Below are positions 1 through 6,773 of a stretch of DNA of 43,816 nucleotides, piece by piece. The stretch comes from Clostridia bacterium (GTDB taxonomy: Bacteria > Bacillota > Clostridia > RGIG6154). The translations under genes and the position numbers were made by a program. Under the pieces are notes generated by a model. That model made no database searches, was not told the origin of the DNA, and saw only the letters and a program-made list of their open reading frames with translations. The stretch is from positions 1-43,816 of the forward strand of contig JAGAJK010000098.1 of the NCBI GenBank assembly GCA_017626145.1, in the 5' to 3' direction. Within the stretch, counting starts at the first letter, position 1. Each line of letters opens with the position of its first letter.

Positions 1-99
1 AATTGTATCGAAGAAGAGAAATACAAGAAAATGCAGAATGAATGTGGTGCTATTCGCAGAATGTTGATTTCATCACTAAAAACAGTTAAATCTAAATAA
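1..99 (+). CDS. C-terminal end of an unrecognised protein (5' partial)
   Basis: Frame 1 is open from the window edge to a TAA at 97-99 and encodes the last 32 residues of a protein ending LKTVKSK. The segment is charged and rich in Lys and Glu (EEEKYKKMQNE) and looks helical. It is followed within ten bases by a strong intrinsic terminator, which supports it being the true end of a gene. Too little is present to assign a family. Confidence 0.6.
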   Translation, partial: NCIEEEKYKKMQNECGAIRRMLISSLKTVKSK

Positions 100-105
100 A
101 TAGTA

Positions 106-140
106 AGCCTGAAACGAGAATGATCGTTTCAGGCTTTTTT
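106..140 (+). terminator. Intrinsic terminator after the partial gene
   Basis: A perfect 12-bp stem (AGCCTGAAACGA, 106-117, pairing with 124-135) encloses a 6-base loop and runs into TTTTTT. It ends the plus-strand gene and lies between that gene and the stop codon of the convergent MATE gene at 185, which it may also serve weakly. Confidence 0.9.
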
Positions 141-184
141 ATACTGTCCTTAAGAACACTCGGCATATGTTTGCCGTTTTTTAT

Positions 185-1525
185 TCAGGAAATATATTTG
201 TTTTTTAAGAAAAAATAGGGAATTATTACTCCCACAAGTGCACCTATCCATGCCATAGGCTCAATGAAAAATAACGTATCAATACCTAAGTACAGGATAA
301 TTACTTTACCCATTACCACTCTTATAATGAATTCAAGGATACCCGAAATCATCGACCATACAGATGTGCCTACAGCCTGAAGTAAATTTCGGTAAACGTA
401 AATTAAATACAAAATAATAAGAAAAAGTGCCATTATGTACAAATATCTCCAGCCTATTTCAAGTGCGGCTGTGCCACCGTCCTTTGATACATCCAAAAAT
501 AACTGTAAAAGATATTTGCCGGAAGATAATATAATAACCATAATTACTAAAGATGCGATTATGCATAGCTTTATTCCGGTGCTTATACCTTGTTTTATTC
601 TTTCCTTAAGTCCTGCTCCGTAGTTTTGTGCAAAATAAGTTGAAAAAGCTGTCCCTAAAGAAATGGCGGTACTTTCAAGCAGTCCATATAGCTTATTTAC
701 CGCAGTATATCCTGCTACAAAATTACTGCCCTGAAGGTTAATGGTTGACTGGAGGATAATACCACCAAGAGCGATAACAATGTACTGCGTAGCAAGCGGA
801 ATGCCGAAAATTATTAATTCTTTAATCAAAGTAAAATCAAGCTTCCGGGTGTTTTTGGTGATTTTTATGCAATCAACCTTTTTTATTCTGTAAATACAAT
901 AAACAAAGGATAATAATTGTGCCAGGACAGAGGCAAACGCAGCACCGAAAATACCCCATTTAAATACCATAACAAATAATAAATCCATAAATATATTTAA
1001 AAGTGCGGCAATTATCATAGCGATAAGCGGTGTTTTTCCATCACCTAAAGCACGGAGTATTGATGACGCCATATTATAGGCAGTTACTACTAAAGTGCCG
1101 GATATCATAGTAATAAGATAAACATAAGCATCGTTTATAATATCCGATGGTGTTTTTAAAGCCTCAAGCAGAGGACGTGCTGAAACAATTCCGACAATTG
1201 TAAAAATACAACCGAGAACAAAGCATAAAACAGCCGACATTGCAATCGTTTTGTTCATACTGTCATAATTCTTATCACCAAAATGACGCGAAACAAAAAT
1301 CGAAAATCCTTGTGCCAGTCCTGCAACAGTCCAGAGAATAAGCCAGTATATCCAGTCGGCAGAGCCAACTGCCGCAAGTGCCTTTACACCAATTCCACGT
1401 CCCACAATAGCTGCATCAGCAATCATATAAAACTGTTGACCTAAATTTGTTACAATTAAAGGAAGTGAAAAAGTAATAAGTAATTTCCACGGACTTCCTT
1501 TTGTCATATCTGTTGTTCGTTGCAT
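185..1525 (-). CDS. MATE-family multidrug/Na+ efflux protein
   Basis: Polytopic membrane protein of 446 residues, the usual MATE length, with about twelve hydrophobic segments. The N-terminal stretch TKGSPWKLLITFSLPLIVTNLGQQFYMIADAAIVGR is typical of clostridial MATE transporters, which export cationic drugs or metabolites using Na+ or H+ gradients; the substrate cannot be predicted. The start at 1525 is supported by GGAGG about six bases upstream on the minus strand. A TTGACT-17-TATAAT promoter lies just upstream. The gene is divergent from sdpR-sdpI, so the short shared intergenic region and its operators could also influence it. Confidence 0.9.
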   Translation of the reverse strand: MQRTTDMTKGSPWKLLITFSLPLIVTNLGQQFYMIADAAIVGRGIGVKALAAVGSADWIYWLILWTVAGLAQGFSIFVSRHFGDKNYDSMNKTIAMSAVLCFVLGCIFTIVGIVSARPLLEALKTPSDIINDAYVYLITMISGTLVVTAYNMASSILRALGDGKTPLIAMIIAALLNIFMDLLFVMVFKWGIFGAAFASVLAQLLSFVYCIYRIKKVDCIKITKNTRKLDFTLIKELIIFGIPLATQYIVIALGGIILQSTINLQGSNFVAGYTAVNKLYGLLESTAISLGTAFSTYFAQNYGAGLKERIKQGISTGIKLCIIASLVIMVIILSSGKYLLQLFLDVSKDGGTAALEIGWRYLYIMALFLIILYLIYVYRNLLQAVGTSVWSMISGILEFIIRVVMGKVIILYLGIDTLFFIEPMAWIGALVGVIIPYFFLKNKYIS

Positions 1526-1557
1526 TTTATACCTCCGATGTTTTACTTCCCATATAA

Positions 1558-1586
1558 ATTATAAATATGAAAGGGAAAATAGTCAA
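1558..1586 (-). promoter_or_regulatory. Promoter of the MATE gene
   Basis: On the minus strand TTGACT (1586-1581) and TATAAT (1563-1558) are separated by 17 bases. The upstream operator of the sdpR-like regulator (1605-1626) begins only about 19 bases away. Confidence 0.75.
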
Positions 1587-1604
1587 TAGCATTTTAGAAT
1601 CATC

Positions 1605-1626
1605 TATTTAGAAAAAAATCTAAATA
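1605..1626 (+). promoter_or_regulatory. Upstream operator (palindrome) of the sdpR-like gene
   Basis: An imperfect 22-base inverted repeat, TATTTAGA-N6-TCTAAATA. It matches the downstream operator at 1661-1682 in all but three positions and lies immediately 5' of the -35 box (1631-1636). The centres of the two sites are 56 bases apart. It is presumably bound by the ArsR-type regulator encoded next door. Confidence 0.7.
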
Positions 1627-1630
1627 CCTA

Positions 1631-1659
1631 TTGACAACGAAAGAGAAAAGTGGTATATT
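1631..1659 (+). promoter_or_regulatory. sdpR-sdpI promoter
   Basis: TTGACA (1631-1636), 17-base spacer, TATATT (1654-1659). The promoter is bracketed by two near-identical palindromes, an arrangement expected for tight autorepression. Confidence 0.85.
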
Positions 1660-1660
1660 C

Positions 1661-1682
1661 TATTTAGAAAGATTTCTAAATA
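1661..1682 (+). promoter_or_regulatory. Downstream operator (perfect palindrome) of the sdpR-like gene
   Basis: TATTTAGAAA-GA-TTTCTAAATA is a perfect 10+2+10 inverted repeat. It starts two bases after the -10 box and so covers the expected transcription start. A dimeric winged-helix ArsR-family repressor bound here would block initiation. Confidence 0.8.
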
Positions 1683-1700
1683 GAGGTGAAAAACTTGGGA

Positions 1701-1961
1701 ATGAACGAAACATTAAAAGCTATATCAGATCCTGTAAGGCGTGATATACTGCAAATGTTAAAAGAAGGTAAGAAATCAGCAGGGGAGATAGCAGAGCAGT
1801 TTAATCTGACCGGTGCAACCGTTTCTTACCATCTGTCAAAGCTTAAAAATGCAGATTTAATAGCAGAACAGAAATATAAGAATTTTATTTACTACGAGCT
1901 GAACACTTCTGTTTTTGAAGAAGTAATAACGTGGATATATATGTTAGGAGGTAAAAAATAA
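1701..1961 (+). CDS. sdpR: ArsR/SdpR-family autorepressor
   Basis: Small winged-helix protein of 86 residues. From the ATG at 1701 it begins MNETLKAISDPVRRDILQML, the standard opening of SdpR-type ArsR proteins, followed by the recognition region GEIAEQFNLTGATVSYHLSKL. The reading frame also has a GTG at 1686, but this adds five non-conserved residues and lacks a ribosome site; AGAGGTG at 1683-1689 better serves the ATG. It lacks the Cys pairs of metal-sensing ArsR members. The stop overlaps the sdpI-like start (TAATG). In Bacillus subtilis SdpR represses its own operon until SdpI sequesters it at the membrane; the same logic is inferred here. Confidence 0.85.
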   Translation: MNETLKAISDPVRRDILQMLKEGKKSAGEIAEQFNLTGATVSYHLSKLKNADLIAEQKYKNFIYYELNTSVFEEVITWIYMLGGKK

Positions 1962-2572
1962 TGAAATTTATGAAGTGGAAAAGTTTTGTGATAACCGGCG
2001 TTGTTTGTCTTTTACCCATCTTTTTAGGTCTGATATTGTGGGATAAGCTGCCGGATTATGTAGCAATACATTTTGATATAAATAATCATCCTGATAATTT
2101 TGCATCAAAAAGCTTTGCTGTTTTTGCGATGCCTCTTCTTATGGTTGTATTACAGTTTTTTTGTTGCTTTGTTAATGATATAAATGCTTACAGACACGGG
2201 GAACGAAAAAAATTTGAAAAGGTAACAAAGTGGATTATCCCGTGCCTTACGATAATATTACAGACCGTAACACTGTGCTATGCAATAGGATTTGATCTTG
2301 ATATCAGAAAGGTTACCTCAATTCTGGTTGGAATTATAATGCTGGTAATAGGTAATTATCTTCCTAAGTTTGATTATGTTAAAAATTATGATGTTGATAC
2401 AGAAAAGGCACGAAAAATCAACCGTTTTATCGGGTTTGAAACAGTTATTATGGGTGTTTTGTTTTTAATAAGCTCACTTCTTCCACCGATTGTCAGCTTA
2501 TGTTGTATAATTATGTTAATTCCGTTTGTAATTATTGCTGTTGTATACACAGTTAAAGTTATAAGAGAGTAA
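1961..2572 (+). CDS. sdpI: SdpI/DUF1648 immunity-type membrane protein
   Basis: A 203-residue integral membrane protein with about six hydrophobic segments. The N-terminal DUF1648 signature LPDYVAIHFDINNHPDNFASK is followed by an SdpI-like C-terminal half. In Bacillus subtilis SdpI gives immunity to the SdpC killing factor and sequesters SdpR. No SdpC-like toxin gene is seen in this window, so here the pair may sense a foreign or unlinked peptide, or simply respond to membrane stress. It is translated with sdpR (one-base overlap, ribosome site TTAGGAGG). Confidence 0.85.
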   Translation: MKFMKWKSFVITGVVCLLPIFLGLILWDKLPDYVAIHFDINNHPDNFASKSFAVFAMPLLMVVLQFFCCFVNDINAYRHGERKKFEKVTKWIIPCLTIILQTVTLCYAIGFDLDIRKVTSILVGIIMLVIGNYLPKFDYVKNYDVDTEKARKINRFIGFETVIMGVLFLISSLLPPIVSLCCIIMLIPFVIIAVVYTVKVIRE

Positions 2573-2614
2573 AATATATTTAAACTCATAACTGACAGGA
2601 AGGCTTGAATTGGG

Positions 2615-3169
2615 ATGATAAAAACAATTACATTAAAAGGAAAAAACATCTGTTATAATTTAGAGTATAAAAGAGTAAAAAATATAAATCTGAGGATAAA
2701 GCAGGACGGAAGTGTATATGTTTCTGCAGGTAAGCATATTCCACAAAATGTTATAGAAGATTTTTTAATATCAAAAGAAACATTTATTTTAAAAGCTCTT
2801 GAAAGGTTCAGAGACAGAGTTGTTGAAGAACGAAAACAGTATTTTACAGAAAAAGAGTTAAAAACATTTATCCTTTCTCTTTGTGAAAGCATATATCCTT
2901 ACTTTGAAGTTAAGGGTATAAAATATCCGCAGATAAAATTCAGAAAAATGGTATCACAGTGGGGAAATTGCAGGTCATCTCAGGGAATACTCACATTTAA
3001 TACAAATCTTGTGTATGCACCGTCTGAGTGTATAGAATATGTAGTTTGTCACGAATTTACACATTTTCTGCAACCAAATCACTCAAAGTTTTTTTATGTA
3101 GAGCTGGAAAAAATTTGTCCTTCGTGGCGGGATTGCAGAAAAAAATTAATGAAAATCAATATAAGATAA
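2615..3169 (+). CDS. YgjP-type zinc metallopeptidase-like protein (DUF45/M48 type)
   Basis: A 184-residue protein with the DUF45/YgjP architecture: an N-terminal beta-rich part (KRVKNINLRIKQDGSVYVSA), then KMVSQWGNCRSSQGILTFN, then the metal site CHEFTHFLQPNHSKFFYVELE, which contains HEXXH and a downstream conserved histidine. E. coli YgjP/UPP has this fold and has been linked to hydrolysis of UTP or to proteolysis; the substrate here is unknown. The ATG at 2615 follows AGGAAGG by 11 bases. It sits 42 bases after sdpI and 12 before the deformylase gene, so it may share their transcript. Confidence 0.8.
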   Translation: MIKTITLKGKNICYNLEYKRVKNINLRIKQDGSVYVSAGKHIPQNVIEDFLISKETFILKALERFRDRVVEERKQYFTEKELKTFILSLCESIYPYFEVKGIKYPQIKFRKMVSQWGNCRSSQGILTFNTNLVYAPSECIEYVVCHEFTHFLQPNHSKFFYVELEKICPSWRDCRKKLMKINIR

Positions 3170-3181
3170 AAAGGAGTTATT

Positions 3182-3595
3182 ATGGTTAAGGAATTAATTC
3201 ATGACCCGATATTTTTGGGACAGAAATCAGAAAACGCAACTGTGGACGATATGCAGACAGCAAAGGATTTACTTGATACATTGATAGCTCATAAAGATGA
3301 ATGTGTTGGAATGGCAGCGAATATGATAGGTGTTAAAAAACGTATTATTTGTTTTGATAATGACGGAGAGTATATGACAATGTTCAATCCTGAAATACTG
3401 AAAGCTTTCGATTCTTATGAAACATCGGAAGGGTGTTTGTCTTTGATTGGTGAGCCACGTAAGACAAAAAGATACAAAAAAATAAAAGTGCAGTATCAGA
3501 ATTTTGATTTTAAAGTACGTATAAAGATATTTGAAGGATGGACAGCACAGATAATCCAGCACGAAATTGACCATTGTAACGGGGTGTTAATATGA
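3182..3595 (+). CDS. def: Peptide deformylase-like protein, short atypical form
   Basis: A 137-residue zinc/iron amidohydrolase of the deformylase fold, shorter than the usual 150-190 residues. Motif 2 EGCLS (Cys85) and motif 3 QHEIDH (His127, Glu128, His131) supply a complete metal site and the catalytic Glu. Motif 1, normally GxGLAAxQ, reads CVGMAANM (41-48): the Gln that contacts the formyl group is Met48. Canonical enzymes remove the formyl group from nascent peptides. The missing Gln and short length suggest a paralogue with altered activity, though this variant appears familiar from clostridia. The gene overlaps the next one by four bases (ATGA). Confidence 0.8.
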   Translation: MVKELIHDPIFLGQKSENATVDDMQTAKDLLDTLIAHKDECVGMAANMIGVKKRIICFDNDGEYMTMFNPEILKAFDSYETSEGCLSLIGEPRKTKRYKKIKVQYQNFDFKVRIKIFEGWTAQIIQHEIDHCNGVLI

Positions 3596-4464
3596 ATCAT
3601 CTTAAGATAGCTTTATTGCAGATAGCTCCTGCAGGAAACCTTGAGGGCAATCTCGACAAAGGGATTAAATATTGTCGCAAGGCAAAAGAAATGGGAGCAG
3701 ATATAGCATTGTTCCCCGAAATGTACAGTAATGGTTACGACATATATAACCGACCTGCTACAGAATGGATTAAGGATGCAATAACACTTGAAAGCAATTT
3801 TGTTCAATCCTTCGGCAAACTTGCAAAAGAGCTTGAAATGGCTATCGGTATTACTTTACTTAAAGAATGTCCTACAGGTCCGGAAAATACTTTTGTTCTT
3901 TTTAACAGACACGGAAAAAGAGTGCTTGTTTACTCTAAAGTACATACCTGTGATTTCAGTGTTGAAAAGCATTTGACACCGGGAGATGATTTTTTTGTTA
4001 CAGAGCTTGATACTGCCATAGGTGTTGTGAAAATAGGTGCTATGATTTGTTATGACCGTGAATTTCCCGAGAGTGCAAGAATACTTATGCTTAAGGGTGC
4101 TGAAATAGTGCTTGTTCCAAATGCCTGTCCGATGGAAATAAACCGCATTTCACAACTCAGGGGAAGAGCTTATGAAAATATGATGGGAATTGCAACTTGC
4201 AATTATCCTGATAGCGTTCCCGATTGCAACGGCCATTCAAATGCATTCGACGGCGTTGCATATTTACCGGAGCTTTCAGGTTCAAGAGACACCTGCATCG
4301 TTGAGGCAGATGAAAAAGAAGGGCTTTATATAGCAGATTTTGATATGGAAATGCTTCGTCATTACCGGCTTACAGAGGTTCACGGTAATGCGTACCGCAA
4401 GCCTGAAAAGTATAAAATGATAACAGAGCAGGACAAAAAAGCTCCTTTTATAAGAAATGATTAA
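3592..4464 (+). CDS. Nitrilase-superfamily carbon-nitrogen hydrolase
   Basis: A 290-residue amidase-type hydrolase with the full catalytic triad of the superfamily: Glu43 (FPEMYSNGY), Lys116 (YSKVHTCDF) and Cys153 (MICYDREFPES). Such enzymes hydrolyse small amides, for example N-carbamoylputrescine, omega-amides or carbamoyl amino acids, in the cytoplasm; sequence alone does not choose among them. Its start overlaps the deformylase stop by four bases, so the two are probably translationally coupled. A strong intrinsic terminator follows. Confidence 0.88.
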   Translation: MNHLKIALLQIAPAGNLEGNLDKGIKYCRKAKEMGADIALFPEMYSNGYDIYNRPATEWIKDAITLESNFVQSFGKLAKELEMAIGITLLKECPTGPENTFVLFNRHGKRVLVYSKVHTCDFSVEKHLTPGDDFFVTELDTAIGVVKIGAMICYDREFPESARILMLKGAEIVLVPNACPMEINRISQLRGRAYENMMGIATCNYPDSVPDCNGHSNAFDGVAYLPELSGSRDTCIVEADEKEGLYIADFDMEMLRHYRLTEVHGNAYRKPEKYKMITEQDKKAPFIRND

Positions 4465-4499
4465 AAAATATAGATAAGACTAAAATATTATTATACAAT

Positions 4500-4536
4500 A
4501 AGCCCTGAATGGTTAACGCCATTCAGGGCTTGCTTT
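4500..4536 (+). terminator. Bidirectional intrinsic terminator
   Basis: A 12-bp perfect stem (AGCCCTGAATGG, 4501-4512, pairing with 4519-4530) with a six-base loop is followed by TTGCTTTT. It separates the convergent nitrilase gene and GH3 gene and is well placed to end both. Confidence 0.88.
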
Positions 4537-4542
4537 TAAATT

Positions 4543-6636
4543 TTAATCTTCTTCATATGGAATCCATTTTGTTGCAGGCTTACGGATTGTATAATCATTT
4601 TCATACTCAATCTTAAATTCGTCCTTAAGACGGATATCACGGCTTGACGCACCGATTATAATTTCATATGTGCCTGATTCAACGTGCCAGTCACGAAGAC
4701 AGATATTGTAATACTGGAAATCCTTTTTATTTAATTCAAAAGTAACTTCCTTTGTTTCACCCGGTTCAAGAGCAACCTTTTCAAAGCCTCTTAATTCCTT
4801 AACAGGCTTAACAACTGTCGGGTTTACCTGACCAAGATAAAGCTGAACAATTTCCTTACCTGCCATATCACCAACGTTTTTAACCTTCATACTAACCTTA
4901 ATATTGATGTTGTCAGGGTCATCTGCAAAAGTTTGTGATAACTTAAGGTCTGAATATTCGTACTTGGTATATGAAAGACCGTGACCGAATGGGAACCATA
5001 TTTCTTCGGGATGAGTATCATAATATCTGTAGCCAACCATCAAACCTTCTGCAAAGTGAGTCTTATAGTTATCACCATATGGGTCCATATCACGTCTTAT
5101 TGTAATCGGGAATGTTTCTGCAAGCTTTGAGCATGGGTTTGCTTTACCGAAAATAATATCAGCAATAGCAGCACCGCCACCTTCACCGCTGTACCACATC
5201 TGAACAATACCCTTAACCTTATTTTCCCATCTTGTAGGAATGATTGCTGAACCTGTCTGCATAATAACAATTACATTTTTGCAGGCATTACAAGCCGATT
5301 CAATTGTTCCGTTAATGTAGTTAGGGAAGGAAATAACGTCTCTGTCCCAATATTCTGTTTCAACGTCAAGACCATAGTTATCGTGCGCAAAAACAATCAT
5401 AACGTCGTAATCGTTGCCAAGGTTACCCATGTTATTAATAGGTCCGATATCTTCTGCGCCCATGTAACCTGTCTTGAAGTATGTTCCGTAAATCGGGTCG
5501 TAGTGAACCTCAATACCTTCTTCTTCTGCACGTTGTCTTATATAGTCAATAGGCTTGTCAATCCAGTCATCATGAACAGGACTGTGGGAGCTTCCGCCAC
5601 CCATTATTGTAGGTCTTTCTGCACCGCAACCGAAGATAGCAATTTTTTTGTATTTCTTATTGGTAACAGGAAGAACATCATCGTCATTTTTAAGAAGAGT
5701 GATACCCTCGCGTGAAATCTGTCTTGCCATTTCGTGCTGCTGTTTTCTTGAATAGTTTTCAGGCTTGCCTTTCCACATATCCGTTACTTTAAATACGAAT
5801 TCTAAAATTCTCTGAATAGATGCGTCTAATTCGTCCATTGTAAGAGAACCTGCTTCAAGAGCACGCTTAATGGTCTTTACAATGTTTTTGTTACCCGGCA
5901 TATCAATGTCAAGACCTGCTTTTAATGACTTTATAGTGTCGTGAACAGCACCCCAGTCAGAAACAATCATACCGTCATAACCCATTTCTTCTCTTAAAAT
6001 ATCATTAAGAAGCCACTTGTTTTCAGCACAGTAAATACCGTTGATTTTATTGTAAGCACACATAACCGATGTCGGGTTTGAGTGTTCAAGAACGATTTCA
6101 TATACCTTTAAATAGTATTCTCTTAAAGCTCTTTCGTCAATTTCAGCACTTATTGTAAGTCTCTGAAATTCCTGAACATTACCTGCATAATGCTTTAAGC
6201 TTGCACCGATACCTTCTGATTCATAACCGTTAATTGCAGCAGCACCCAGGTGTCCCGAGAGATATGGGTCTTCGGAAAAATACTCAAAGTTTCTTCCGCC
6301 AAAGGGCGAACGCTTCATATTAACGCCGGGACCTAAAATAACATTTCTTTCTGCCATTCTTGAATCAAGGGCAAGAGATTTTGCGTAGTTATATGTAAGC
6401 TCCTTATCCCAGGTTGCACCAACTGTTGATGCGGTAGGATAGCAGGGTGAACCCCCCTCTACAACGTAATCTTTATCAAGTCTTCTTATACTGCTCGGCC
6501 CGTCAATTAAAGAAACAACGGGAATACCAAGCTCTTCAAAGCCTTTGGTAAACGAACCTGCACAGCCGGAAAGCATTAATGCCTTCTGTTCAACCGAAAG
6601 CTTGTCAACAAGCTTTTTAATATCTGCTTTAGTCAT
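4543..6636 (-). CDS. Glycoside hydrolase family 3 (beta-glucosidase/xylosidase-like)
   Basis: A 697-residue GH3 enzyme with no signal peptide, hence cytoplasmic. The N-terminal TIM-barrel domain carries IDGPSSIR, the ERNVILGPGVNMKRSPFGGRNFEYFSEDP block, the KHYAGN motif near 148 and the nucleophile Asp227 in GMIVSDWGAVHD. The C-terminal alpha/beta domain (about 310-540) contains the glycine-rich WYSGEGGGAAIADIIFGKANP segment, and a fibronectin-III-like domain (about 580-680) closes the protein. It probably removes non-reducing-end glucosyl or xylosyl residues from imported oligosaccharides. It has a strong ribosome site (AGGGGGA) and promoter. The divergent promoter region carries a palindrome also found before the GH39 operon. 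Confidence 0.92.
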   Translation of the reverse strand: MTKADIKKLVDKLSVEQKALMLSGCAGSFTKGFEELGIPVVSLIDGPSSIRRLDKDYVVEGGSPCYPTASTVGATWDKELTYNYAKSLALDSRMAERNVILGPGVNMKRSPFGGRNFEYFSEDPYLSGHLGAAAINGYESEGIGASLKHYAGNVQEFQRLTISAEIDERALREYYLKVYEIVLEHSNPTSVMCAYNKINGIYCAENKWLLNDILREEMGYDGMIVSDWGAVHDTIKSLKAGLDIDMPGNKNIVKTIKRALEAGSLTMDELDASIQRILEFVFKVTDMWKGKPENYSRKQQHEMARQISREGITLLKNDDDVLPVTNKKYKKIAIFGCGAERPTIMGGGSSHSPVHDDWIDKPIDYIRQRAEEEGIEVHYDPIYGTYFKTGYMGAEDIGPINNMGNLGNDYDVMIVFAHDNYGLDVETEYWDRDVISFPNYINGTIESACNACKNVIVIMQTGSAIIPTRWENKVKGIVQMWYSGEGGGAAIADIIFGKANPCSKLAETFPITIRRDMDPYGDNYKTHFAEGLMVGYRYYDTHPEEIWFPFGHGLSYTKYEYSDLKLSQTFADDPDNINIKVSMKVKNVGDMAGKEIVQLYLGQVNPTVVKPVKELRGFEKVALEPGETKEVTFELNKKDFQYYNICLRDWHVESGTYEIIIGASSRDIRLKDEFKIEYENDYTIRKPATKWIPYEED

Positions 6637-6674
6637 TGTTTTTCCCCCTATTTACAAGGTATTTTTACTACAAA

Positions 6675-6703
6675 AGTATATCATATTACATATTCAAAGT
6701 CAA
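6675..6703 (-). promoter_or_regulatory. Promoter of the GH3 gene
   Basis: On the minus strand TTGACT (6703-6698), 17-base spacer, TATACT (6680-6675), with a TGA extended -10. The 30 bases starting ATTGACTTTGA are close to those of the isomerase/GH39 promoter at 16045-16073, and a shared palindrome lies 12 bases upstream of the -35 box. Confidence 0.8.
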
Positions 6704-6712
6704 TATTTTATC

Positions 6713-6741
6713 TTGCGAATTAAATTCGTTTATGGTATACT
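6713..6741 (+). promoter_or_regulatory. Promoter of the ABC exporter gene
   Basis: TTGCGA (6713-6718), 17-base spacer, TATACT (6736-6741). The -35 box overlaps the 13-base palindrome at 6716-6728, so a protein bound there could repress this promoter while activating the divergent GH3 promoter. Confidence 0.7.
6716..6728. promoter_or_regulatory. Shared 13-base palindromic operator candidate, copy 1
   Basis: CGAATT-A-AATTCG is a perfect 6+1+6 inverted repeat. The identical 13-mer occurs at 16016-16028 before the isomerase/GH39 operon. In both places it lies 12-16 bases upstream of a TTGACT -35 box. A common sugar-responsive regulator is inferred; none is encoded in the window. Confidence 0.6.
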
Positions 6742-6773
6742 TATAATATTGATTTTTTATGGGAGCCCAAAAT

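Noticed and set aside
1686-1700. GTG start for the sdpR-like gene
   Set aside because: It follows the operator with no ribosome site and adds five non-family residues; ATG at 1701 matches the family N-terminus.
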